A DNA stretch of 9,074 bases from Thermoprotei archaeon (GCA_022759165.1 JAEMPT010000101.1:1-9074); one strand, 5' to 3'; shown: positions 1 through 5,938, counted from the first letter of the stretch. The notes: generated by a model not told the origin, from the sequence alone. Translations and numbers: made by a program.

Positions 1-1168
1 TCTTAACTCCGGGGAGTATGCTAGTGTTTATCCCCGTCCTCGCGCCATCCCCTATAACGGAACCGAACTTTTTCCTTCCCGTGTCAACGAGGGATCCCTT
101 TAGCATAGATCTCACGTTCCTCCCATCGTGCCTTACGTTAGCGGTTATCGTCCCAGCTCCAAGGTTAACGTTCTCCCCTATTATCGAGTCCCCCACGTAG
201 TTCAGATGAGGGACCTTCGCCCCCCTCATTATGACAGAGCTCTTTATTTGGACGGAGAAACCTATTTTGTTCTCCCCGCATATAACGCTGTAACCTCTAA
301 TGTGAGCGCACGGCCCCAGCTCGGCTGATCCCTTGATATAGATCGGCCCCCTCAGCACGACGGGATCCTCGATCTCTATTTTTTCCTCATCGAATATCAC
401 GCACTCCTCCTCTTCCGCCCCTCTCGCCCTGCACAGCTCCCTCAGGGAGAGCTCGTTCGCCCTAAGCAGATCCCACGGTGTCCCGACATCAATCCATTCC
501 CCCTCCAGCTTCAGTACATCGACATCGCTTTTCTTAGCTAGGGACTCTAGGGCAGATGTGAGCTCTATCTCCCCCCTTATCGATGGAGCCGTTCTCTTCA
601 GCTCCTCCATTATCTCCTCCGCCCCGATCTTCATTATGCCCGCATTGACCGTTCCTTCCTTTCCCGAAAGCTCTGGAGACTTCTCGATTATCCTCTCCAG
701 CTTCCCAGATCCATCTGAGACCAACGCCCCATACCTAGAAGCATCCTGCACAACTGCCCCGGCGATGGAATATGAAGGCGAAGATAAAGCCTTCGAAATC
801 GCATCCTTCAATGATCTAGGCGTCATGAATATGTCCGAGTAAACTATGACCGTCTCCCCTCTTATTCCCGAGACCTCTATCGCCTCCCTCACAGCGTGCC
901 CTGTGCCGAGGGGCTCGCTCTGCCTAACGAAGCTCAAGCTCATACCGATCTTCTCAGCTATTGAGGAGGAGGTTTTTTTGAGGAGATCCTCGTGAGAGTG
1001 CGTGACCAATACGGCCTTCTTTATTCCGAGATCGGCGAGCGTTTCTAGATGGTATTGTAGCATGGGTTTGCATAGGATCTCGAGGAGGGGCTTGGGCCTT
1101 GTAGATGTCAAGGGCCACATCCTCTCCCCCTTCCCAGCAGCCAATATGATGGCTGAGACTTCTCCCAA
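1..1168 (-). CDS. GlmU-like bifunctional sugar-1-phosphate nucleotidylyltransferase/acetyltransferase (3' end cut by window edge)
   Basis: Probably makes an activated sugar (UDP-GlcNAc or a related NDP-sugar) in the cytoplasm, by nucleotidyl transfer in the N-terminal half and acetyl-CoA-dependent N-acetylation in the C-terminal half. My translation gives 389 residues with no stop. The N-terminal Rossmann-like domain carries the nucleotide-binding signature LAAGKGERMWPLT (about residues 9-21), PKPLL (25-29), LGTGHA (87-92), a metal-site Asp in YSDIF (about D112) and EWIDVGTPWDLL (224-235). From about 265 a left-handed beta-helix follows, with the GlmU acetyltransferase block HLNYVGDSIIG (321-331; H321 matches the catalytic His) and GAGTITAN (337-344). 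Archaeal homologues are about 400 residues, so only the last 10-20 are missing. I chose TTG 1168 because GAGGTG at 1180-1175 lies 6 nt upstream. ATG 1198 is an alternative without an SD, adding 10 residues. It follows the molybdoenzyme gene closely, probably as an operon. The substrate cannot be told from sequence. Confidence 0.93.
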   Translation of the reverse strand, partial: MGEVSAIILAAGKGERMWPLTSTRPKPLLEILCKPMLQYHLETLADLGIKKAVLVTHSHEDLLKKTSSSIAEKIGMSLSFVRQSEPLGTGHAVREAIEVSGIRGETVIVYSDIFMTPRSLKDAISKALSSPSYSIAGAVVQDASRYGALVSDGSGKLERIIEKSPELSGKEGTVNAGIMKIGAEEIMEELKRTAPSIRGEIELTSALESLAKKSDVDVLKLEGEWIDVGTPWDLLRANELSLRELCRARGAEEEECVIFDEEKIEIEDPVVLRGPIYIKGSAELGPCAHIRGYSVICGENKIGFSVQIKSSVIMRGAKVPHLNYVGDSIIGENVNLGAGTITANVRHDGRNVRSMLKGSLVDTGRKKFGSVIGDGARTGINTSILPGVK

Positions 1169-1214
1169 GATGAGCACCTCATCTGAATTCCAATTCATGA
1201 ATGATACGAAAGGA

Positions 1215-2168
1215 TCATCTCCTCTTGAACCTCTCCTCTTTCCAAACGTTTCCCCTCTCGTGGTAGCCGAGGGCCTCCCAGTAACCGTCTCTGTACTCTC
1301 TTCTAAGCTCTAGGGCGTTTATCCACTTGGCCCCCTTCCAACCGTATAGATGGGGTATGAACAGCCTAGCGGGGAAGCCCTGCTCCTTGGAAAGGGGCTT
1401 ACCGTTCATCTTCAAAGCTATCATCGAACCCTCAGCCAAGAAATCCTCAATAGGTATGGGTGCAGTGTAGCCGTCTTCTGAATATGCATAGACCCACTTA
1501 GCTGAATCCTTGAACCTAGATAGCTCATTCAACTTCCTCGTGGGCACTCCCTCTAACTCAACCTCCCTAACGCTCCATCCAGTGACGCAGTGGAAATCAG
1601 ATCTGATCTTCGAAATCCCCAAAGAGATCAGATCATCGTATGAGAGCTCCAGTTCTTTTTCAACCTCTCCGAAAATCCTCAGCTTCCATTTATCCAATGA
1701 TACCTCAGGCTGGCCGAGGATCCTGTATATTATGAAATCCGTTATCGCCGTCTGACCAGGTGGAAGAGAAGATCCCTTAGCGTGATCGATCTCATCTCTC
1801 GATTCTCTCTCTTCTCTAAAACCTCTCATTTCCTTCCCCACTTTTATATCGCATCCCCTTGATAAAACTATCACCACGGAGAGGAGCCTTCTACCTTCAG
1901 CTGCTACCCTCACAGAAGCGCACCTCTCTCTTTTCCTCATAAGGCTGAACTTGTATAGCATGTGTGTATAACCTATGCTCTCGTTCTCTGAGAAATCCAA
2001 TCTAAGATCCTCATTTTCTTCGATCAAGGCTCTCTCGAGGATCTTCTTCAAAGATTCAATATCCTCGAACTCTAAAGTCTCATAGGGAAAGCACTCGTAG
2101 ACTTTGCCTATCCCCTTCTCGCTTCCCTGAGGGAAATCGACCTCCCTGCAATTCATCTCCAGATCCAT
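1215..2168 (-). CDS. Molybdopterin-dependent oxidoreductase, sulfite oxidase/YedY-like fold, with extra N-terminal domain
   Basis: A 317-residue soluble protein without signal peptide or membrane segment. Residues about 136-310 are a compact oxidoreductase molybdopterin-binding domain: PPGQ (137-140), the molybdenum-ligand cysteine in DFHCVTGWS (C194), EQGFPARLFIPHLYGWKGAKW (262-282, split here as EQGFPARLF and IPHLYGWKGAKW) and the closing GYWEALGYHERGNVW (295-309). These match archaeal and bacterial 'sulfite oxidase-like' proteins, whose typical length is about 190-210 residues. The first 130 residues are additional: about 105 residues of mixed alpha/beta character with C7, C26, C83 and C106, then a charged linker (112-131). 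I do not recognise this part. The physiological substrate is unknown; sulfite oxidase activity should not be assumed. ATG 2168 is supported by GAGGAG about 7 nt upstream and by a TATA-like box at 2218-2229. The GlmU-like gene follows within 50 nt on the same strand. Confidence 0.9.
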   Translation of the reverse strand: MDLEMNCREVDFPQGSEKGIGKVYECFPYETLEFEDIESLKKILERALIEENEDLRLDFSENESIGYTHMLYKFSLMRKRERCASVRVAAEGRRLLSVVIVLSRGCDIKVGKEMRGFREERESRDEIDHAKGSSLPPGQTAITDFIIYRILGQPEVSLDKWKLRIFGEVEKELELSYDDLISLGISKIRSDFHCVTGWSVREVELEGVPTRKLNELSRFKDSAKWVYAYSEDGYTAPIPIEDFLAEGSMIALKMNGKPLSKEQGFPARLFIPHLYGWKGAKWINALELRREYRDGYWEALGYHERGNVWKEERFKRR

Positions 2169-2217
2169 CCCCGCTCTCCTCTCAACTTCGCCAAATTGGA
2201 AGAGAATGAGCGATTCC

Positions 2218-2229
2218 TTTATATATTAG
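2218..2229. promoter_or_regulatory. Probable divergent promoter TATA box
   Basis: On the plus strand TTTATATA at 2218-2225 matches the archaeal TATA consensus and would place a start of transcription near 2248, about 43 nt before the TFS-like gene. Read on the minus strand, the same AT-rich block (CTAATATATAAAGG) would start transcription near 2196, about 28 nt before the molybdoenzyme ATG at 2168. No other strong box is seen in the 122-nt gap, so both genes may share it. Confidence 0.6.
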
Positions 2230-2257
2230 TTATTCTCCTTTACTAAAAGATTCATGA

Positions 2258-2271
2258 CCGCCATGAGGCGG
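2258..2271 (+). other. Small GC hairpin in the leader of the TFS-like gene
   Basis: CCGCC at 2258-2262 and GGCGG at 2267-2271 form a perfect five-pair, all-GC stem closing an ATGA loop, ending 5 nt before the SD of the downstream gene. One of two out-of-frame upstream ATGs (2263) lies in the loop. Its role, if any, is unknown; a stem this short may simply be chance. Confidence 0.35.
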
Positions 2272-2275
2272 AGAA

Positions 2276-2285
2276 AGGAGGGGAT
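2276..2285 (+). promoter_or_regulatory. Near-perfect Shine-Dalgarno site placing an ACG start
   Basis: AGGAGGGGAT matches the ideal archaeal SD AGGAGGTGAT at 9 of 10 positions, the longest SD match I see in the window. It ends 5 nt before ACG 2291, which is the position where an ATG is expected from the protein family. It decides the start of the TFS-like gene. Confidence 0.75.
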
Positions 2286-2290
2286 TAGAT

Positions 2291-2599
2291 ACGAAGTTCT
2301 GCCCGAAGTGCGGCGGAGTAATGGTCCCTACGAAGAAGGGGAAACAGGTAGTTTTGAAATGCACTAAGTGCGGCTATGAGATGAAGGTGGGGAAGGAGAA
2401 GAAGGCATACGTCCTGAAGGAGAAGGTGAGCGACAAGGAGAAGACCAAGACCACTTCACTCGTCTCGGAGCCAGCGAAGTTCGGCATATCAGACGAGGAG
2501 CACCAGCAGCGCGTCGAGGACTACTACGAGATAGCCCTTGAGCTCATGCAGGAGGAGGGCGAGGGAGGAGAGGGAGAGGAGGAAGAGGGCGAGGATTAA
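2291..2599 (+). CDS. TFS/RpoM-like N-terminal zinc ribbon protein, one ribbon only, probable ACG start
   Basis: Probably an RNA polymerase-associated zinc ribbon protein. Read from ACG 2291 it is 102 residues and begins (M)KFCPKCGG, the usual beginning of archaeal transcription factor S, with a complete Cys4 ribbon: C4, C7, C24, C27. The only canonical in-frame start, ATG 2321, removes C4 and C7, and there is no ATG, GTG or TTG between 2321 and the upstream in-frame TGA at 2264. The SD AGGAGGGGAT sits correctly for ACG. TFS proteins (about 105-115 residues) have a second, C-terminal ribbon with a catalytic Asp-Glu pair that stimulates transcript cleavage. That ribbon is absent here. In its place are a basic linker (about 32-53), a helical stretch around 68-86 and a very acidic tail (87-102). 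It is therefore unlikely to be a cleavage factor. It may be an Rpb9-N-like or other accessory protein. The sequence cannot rule out an ATG-to-ACG sequencing error. Confidence 0.82.
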   Translation, partial: TKFCPKCGGVMVPTKKGKQVVLKCTKCGYEMKVGKEKKAYVLKEKVSDKEKTKTTSLVSEPAKFGISDEEHQQRVEDYYEIALELMQEEGEGGEGEEEEGED

Positions 2600-2628
2600 C
2601 CAAAAGGAAAAATAGAACCGGCACCCCA

Positions 2629-2636
2629 TTTATATG
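2629..2636 (+). promoter_or_regulatory. TATA-like box at the start of the Cdc45-like gene
   Basis: TTTATATG overlaps the ATG at 2634. If it is used as a promoter, transcription would start near 2657, inside the currently annotated coding region, which would call for a start downstream of 2634. It may equally be a chance match, with the gene read through from the TFS-like gene 34 nt upstream. Confidence 0.3.
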
Positions 2637-3836
2637 CGGGGTTATCATTTGAGCGAGATAAAGCAGTTCAAGGAGGCAATGAAGCAGTTCTCGGAGAGGC
2701 TTTCCGAATACATTGGGAAGGCCGAGGAGATAGAGATCTTTTCTCATGCAGACACGATCTCATTTCACGCCTCGGTCCTTCTCGCCTCTATCATATCGGA
2801 GAGGAAGGGGAAGGTGAAGATCTCCATCTTCCCTAGACCTCCCGATTCCTTGAAGGAGAAGGATGCGATATTCGTAGGATTCAATGGAAAGGATCTTAGA
2901 TCGAAGATCGGGAACAGATCCCCGATCATAGAAAGTACATTATCCCTAGGTTCTAAGGATTCCGTTCAGGTCGCACAGCTGAACCCTGTTCTGCAGGCGA
3001 CCGCAGCTTTGGGGAACATTTCACTCTTGAGCGACGGCAGGCTTTTCGTAGCTTACTCCTCCCTCTTCCAAGAGATGAATGTCGTGGGGGAGGAGGATCC
3101 GATCTTATCCATAGTTCAGGCTGAGGCGCCGATAAAGGTGAATAAGAAGGCCTTCTCCCTCATCCAGACATCGAGCAGGAGCTTACTCGATTCCCTCTTC
3201 CACACCATCGATCCATTCTTCCCAGGATTCTCAGGGAAGGATAGCTCATCGATAGAAAGCAGGCTGAGGTCCCTAGGAATAGACCCGAGCGTCCCCTTCT
3301 CAAGGCTCGGGGAGGAGGAGATAAAGAGGCTAGTGGAGGCCCTAGTATCGGAGCTATCGTACAGGGATGGGAAGCAGGCTAAGAGGGATCTAATAAGGCC
3401 TTATCTTTCCTTCCAGCAGGGGGAAAGGGAATACGATCTGAAGGAGGTGGGGGAAGCCTTAGACGTCTCTCTGGAGCTGGGTCCGGGCTCGCTCTTTTCA
3501 TACTATTCGGGTGAATCACCTGTAGAGGCTATGTTAGCGATGAGGGTGAACAATCTTGCCTGGGCCTCTGAAGCTTTGAGGAAAATCCTGGCGGAGAAAA
3601 GAGAGATCGAGGGAGGAGAGGGCATTTTCGAAATAGCATGCGATTCTCCGAGGCCGCTTCATTATGCTGGAAACGTAGCTAGAAAGATGGGCTTGATCAA
3701 TAATGGGATCCTCGCCTGCTCCCTCGATGGGAAGAGGATCACCTCCATATTCGAGCTCCCCATCCTCGGGGAAAGGCTCGAGGAATTCTCCTCCAAGATG
3801 AAAGCCTCCCCCCACTTCCCATTCGTTTACATCTGA
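2634..3836 (+). CDS. DHH-superfamily RecJ/Cdc45-like protein, catalytically degenerate
   Basis: A 400-residue protein related to archaeal RecJ-like DHH phosphoesterases, the family that includes GAN nuclease and the archaeal Cdc45 equivalent, which bind GINS in the replicative helicase complex. The motif I region reads SHADTISFHAS (37-47). The canonical pattern is SHxDxDGxxSA, so H38 and D40 remain while the second Asp and the Gly are replaced (I42, S43). No DHH triplet occurs, and the C-terminal glycine-rich DHHA1 motif is replaced by DSPRPLHYAGNVARKMG (337-353). This suggests an inactive, structural Cdc45-like protein. Assignment to the family rests on motif I, length and gene order: recJ-like genes next to pcc1 and rps3ae are, as I recall, a recurrent archaeal arrangement. 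The start is uncertain: TTG 2649 has GGGGT 6 nt upstream, whereas ATG 2634 has no SD. Pcc1 begins 13 nt after the stop. Confidence 0.75.
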   Translation: MRGYHLSEIKQFKEAMKQFSERLSEYIGKAEEIEIFSHADTISFHASVLLASIISERKGKVKISIFPRPPDSLKEKDAIFVGFNGKDLRSKIGNRSPIIESTLSLGSKDSVQVAQLNPVLQATAALGNISLLSDGRLFVAYSSLFQEMNVVGEEDPILSIVQAEAPIKVNKKAFSLIQTSSRSLLDSLFHTIDPFFPGFSGKDSSSIESRLRSLGIDPSVPFSRLGEEEIKRLVEALVSELSYRDGKQAKRDLIRPYLSFQQGEREYDLKEVGEALDVSLELGPGSLFSYYSGESPVEAMLAMRVNNLAWASEALRKILAEKREIEGGEGIFEIACDSPRPLHYAGNVARKMGLINNGILACSLDGKRITSIFELPILGERLEEFSSKMKASPHFPFVYI

Positions 3837-3849
3837 TCGGTGATAATAG

Positions 3850-4149
3850 ATGTCCATAGAGAAAGGATCTCTAAAATTGGAGGTGGAGTTCGATAGCGAG
3901 GAATTAGCTGAGATCGTCAGGAGATCGATCTCACCCGACGATGAGCCGGAGGGAAAGAAGGTCAGGGCCAAAACATATAAAGAGGGGAAGAGGATCGTGA
4001 TAGAGATAAGCGCGGAGAATCAGGAGGTGCTCACTCTGAAGAATACGGCGGAGGAGTACCTCAGGTCTATAGCTACGGTTATTAATGCCTTAAGTGCAAC
4101 AGAAAATGAGCCCGAAGGGGAAGTTAAAAAGGATGAAGGGGAGATATGA
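3850..4149 (+). CDS. pcc1: KEOPS complex subunit Pcc1
   Basis: A 99-residue protein matching the Pcc1 family, the small dimerising subunit of the KEOPS complex, which with Kae1, Bud32 and Cgi121 makes the N6-threonylcarbamoyl-adenosine at position 37 of ANN-decoding tRNAs. The typical pattern is visible: an N-terminal beta strand and helix (SLKLEVEFDSEELAEIVRRS, 7-26), SPDDEPEGKKVRAKTYKEG (28-46) and a C-terminal helix (NTAEEYLRSIATVINAL, 64-80). The last 17 residues are an acidic tail. GGTGAT at 3839-3844 is a clean SD 5 nt before the ATG. The stop overlaps the first possible ATG of the eS1 gene (ATGA at 4146), so translation of the two is probably coupled. The other KEOPS genes are not in the window. 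Confidence 0.88.
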   Translation: MSIEKGSLKLEVEFDSEELAEIVRRSISPDDEPEGKKVRAKTYKEGKRIVIEISAENQEVLTLKNTAEEYLRSIATVINALSATENEPEGEVKKDEGEI

Positions 4150-4151
4150 GC

Positions 4152-4853
4152 ATGTCCGCTGCTAAGGGTAAGAGGAAGGAGGCTAAGGACCTCTGGAGGC
4201 AGAAGAAGTGGTATGAGGTCCTAGCTCCACCGGCCTTTGGAGAGGTCTCGGTGGGGAGCATACCGGCTCTGGAGCAGAATAGCCTAATAGGAAGGACTGT
4301 AGAGGCGACCCTCTACGACATAACCGGCGACTACAACCAGGTTCACATAAAGCTGAAGTTCCAGATAATAGGAGTAGATGGCCACAGCGCCAAGACTAGG
4401 TTCAAGGGCCATGAGCTAGCTAGGGATTATCTTAAGGTCCTAACGAGGAGGAGGAGCAGCAAGATACAGGGGATATTCAAGGTCGAGACTAAGGACGGTT
4501 ATGTCATGAGGGTAGCTGTAGCCGCATTCACATCTTTCAAGGCGAACACCAATCAGAAGAGAAAGATAAGGAAGATCATGGAGAGGATCGTCACAGAGAA
4601 AGCTAAGGAGATGAATTTCGACGATCTCGTCCAAGCTTTCATTGGAGATAAGATAAGCTCCGAGATATTCTCAGAGGCTAAGAAGGTCTTCCCAATAAGG
4701 AAGGTGGAGATATACAAGTCCAAGCTCCTCCTAGTTCCAGGACCTCACGGACCTCAGAAGGCCGTTATACCTCCGGGGACGACTTCTGTTTACCAGCCTC
4801 CCGAGGTGCAGGAGGAGAAAGAGGAGGAGAAGGAAGAAGAGCCTGCCCAGTGA
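4152..4853 (+). CDS. rps3ae: Small subunit ribosomal protein eS1 (S3Ae)
   Basis: A 30S ribosomal protein of the S3Ae/eS1 family, found in archaea and eukaryotes and located near the mRNA exit of the small subunit. Family hallmarks are DLWRQKKWYEVLAPPAFGE near the N-terminus, IGRTVEATLYDITGDYNQVH, then DYLKVLTRRRSSKIQG in the centre, RVAVAAFTSFKANTNQKRKI and, late, VFPIRKVEIYKSKLL. The last 15 residues are an acidic Glu/Lys tail beyond the usual core. At 233 residues it is slightly longer than many archaeal forms (about 200-220), mostly because of this tail. GGGGAG at 4138-4143 is 8 nt before ATG 4152 but only 2 nt before ATG 4146, so I prefer 4152; 4146 would give 235 residues and an ATGA overlap with pcc1. 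It is the last gene of the plus-strand cluster and is followed by a hairpin and T-run. Confidence 0.95.
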   Translation: MSAAKGKRKEAKDLWRQKKWYEVLAPPAFGEVSVGSIPALEQNSLIGRTVEATLYDITGDYNQVHIKLKFQIIGVDGHSAKTRFKGHELARDYLKVLTRRRSSKIQGIFKVETKDGYVMRVAVAAFTSFKANTNQKRKIRKIMERIVTEKAKEMNFDDLVQAFIGDKISSEIFSEAKKVFPIRKVEIYKSKLLLVPGPHGPQKAVIPPGTTSVYQPPEVQEEKEEEKEEEPAQ

Positions 4854-4872
4854 TCTTCTCTTCTCTCAGAAT

Positions 4873-4896
4873 ATCTTCTCGAGAAAAGATGTTTTT
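4873..4896 (+). terminator. Probable terminator between converging genes
   Basis: ATCTT (4873-4877... read within 4873-4890) pairs with AAGAT at the other end of an imperfect inverted repeat centred on CTCGAG, and is followed by TTTTT at 4892-4896. It lies 20 nt after the eS1 stop and its T-run overlaps the PCNA stop codon. The 41-nt gap between converging genes leaves no room for other signals. Archaeal termination depends mainly on the T-run, so the hairpin itself may not matter. Confidence 0.5.
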
Positions 4897-5638
4897 AGGC
4901 AGTAGGAGCTACCCAGTATATCAGCTTTCCCTTAGCTTCTAGGTCAACCGTAAGCTTGAGTGGGAGCTGCTCCCCGAAGGCCAAAGTCAATATACCTTCA
5001 GATGGTATTCCCTTCACAACTGAGTAAATGAGATCAACGCTGTACTTTGAAGAGGCCTTATCAACGGAAGATTTGAGAGATAAGAGGGGGGCATTTTCCT
5101 TCAAGATCGCGATATAGCTCCTCCCAGGAGACTCCGATGAAATCTTAAGATCCCCCTTCTCGTACTCGATCTTCATCTCCCCTCCCACCCTCCTCACATC
5201 CTCGACTATATCCCTCAGATCTCTCGATGGTGCGGAAGCTTCCACGGGGAGCTCCACCTTAGGCTCCCCCACCTCCTCAACTTCCCTTGAAACTATAGGT
5301 ATGCTGAAGCTCCTCTTCACAGCCTGCTTCTCGTTCTTGAAAACTACTGAGAGCTCATCCTTTTCTATCGATAGCTCGAGCGAATCTCCCCTCGAAGCCC
5401 TCTTTAGAACCTTTGCGAGATCCTGAGATCTCACTATCATCTTCACAGCCTGCTCAAGCTCGAGCTCATCGAACTGATCTGGGGGAATCGCTAAGATTAC
5501 CATAGTCGTCTTGTCCGCGCTCAGAGTCTTTATCGAGAGGCCATCGTCTCCTATGCTTATAGGCAGCTCGTCTATGCTCTTGGAGACTAGGGATATGAGG
5601 TCCTTGAAATCGGATGCCTTTGCTATAGTTATCTTCAT
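4895..5638 (-). CDS. pcn: DNA polymerase sliding clamp PCNA
   Basis: The replication sliding clamp, which forms a trimeric ring around DNA and tethers polymerase, Fen1, ligase and RFC clients. The 247 residues equal the usual 245-250. Visible family features are the N-terminal repeat with LPISIGDDGLSIKTLSADKT and the typical strand that follows (TMVILAIPPDQFDEL), the helix DLAKVLKRASRGDSLEL, the interdomain connector region around VEEVGEPKVELP, and a second clamp domain ending KLIYWVAPTA. I chose ATG 5638, preceded by GTGAT. An upstream in-frame GTG at 5647 would add MIE and is part of that SD. It lies 57 nt downstream of the small zinc protein gene on the same strand with no strong TATA box between, so it may be read from the AbrB-ACT promoter. 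It converges with the eS1 cluster. Confidence 0.94.
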   Translation of the reverse strand: MKITIAKASDFKDLISLVSKSIDELPISIGDDGLSIKTLSADKTTMVILAIPPDQFDELELEQAVKMIVRSQDLAKVLKRASRGDSLELSIEKDELSVVFKNEKQAVKRSFSIPIVSREVEEVGEPKVELPVEASAPSRDLRDIVEDVRRVGGEMKIEYEKGDLKISSESPGRSYIAILKENAPLLSLKSSVDKASSKYSVDLIYSVVKGIPSEGILTLAFGEQLPLKLTVDLEAKGKLIYWVAPTA

Positions 5639-5695
5639 CTCTATCACTGCCCTTTAGATCTGAATAAGCAGATAAGGATCTGTATCGCTTCTCTT

Positions 5696-5938
5696 TTATT
5701 CTTTTTCTTCATCCTCCTTTAGGAGCTCCTCTATAACCTTCATCCTCTTCTCTTCCTCCTTCTTCTCCTTCTCCTCCGGAGTAGTTAGCCTCCTCCAAGA
5801 TTCCCTCTCCCTCATCTTCCATGCCCCCAATAGGAAGCTGCACTCGTAGCATATTCTGATTATATTCCCTCTATACGATACCGGAGATGTTGGCCTGTGC
5901 TTCTCGCAGATATCGCACCTCTCCCAGTATATGCTCAA
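5696..5938 (-). CDS. Small Cys4 zinc-binding protein of unknown function, TTG start
   Basis: An 80-residue protein I do not recognise. It has two cysteine pairs, C8-x2-C11 and C30-x2-C33 (CDIC and CYEC), as in a treble-clef or zinc ribbon fold, and a very charged helical C-terminus (about 50-80, mostly Glu and Lys) likely to be a coiled coil or disordered tail. The start is TTG: TTGA contains both this start and the TGA stop of the DUF72 gene. GGGTGA at 5950-5945, 6 nt upstream, is a good SD and supports it. The tight overlap means it is translated together with DUF72. PCNA follows 57 nt downstream. A nucleic acid- or protein-binding role is plausible from the fold only. Confidence 0.75.
   Translation of the reverse strand: MSIYWERCDICEKHRPTSPVSYRGNIIRICYECSFLLGAWKMRERESWRRLTTPEEKEKKEEEKRMKVIEELLKEDEEKE

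Noticed and set aside
558..842. Plus-strand open frame of 94 codons
   Set aside because: It lies antisense within the GlmU-like gene, whose minus-strand translation carries clear family motifs.
1002..1313. Plus-strand open frame of 103 codons
   Set aside because: It overlaps antisense the start of the GlmU-like gene and the end of the molybdoenzyme gene, has no SD and resembles no protein.
2254..2367. 37-codon frame from ATG 2254 overlapping the TFS-like gene
   Set aside because: It has no SD and no recognisable product. The overlapping frame from ACG 2291 encodes an intact zinc ribbon. Mentioned only as a possible leader element.
3534..3971. Minus-strand open frame of 145 codons
   Set aside because: Antisense shadow of the Cdc45-like and pcc1 genes, without SD, promoter or recognisable motif.
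5639..5695. Two CAGATC copies upstream of PCNA as a possible operator
   Set aside because: GATC-containing hexamers are frequent throughout this window, and two copies of a six-base word are not enough to support a site.
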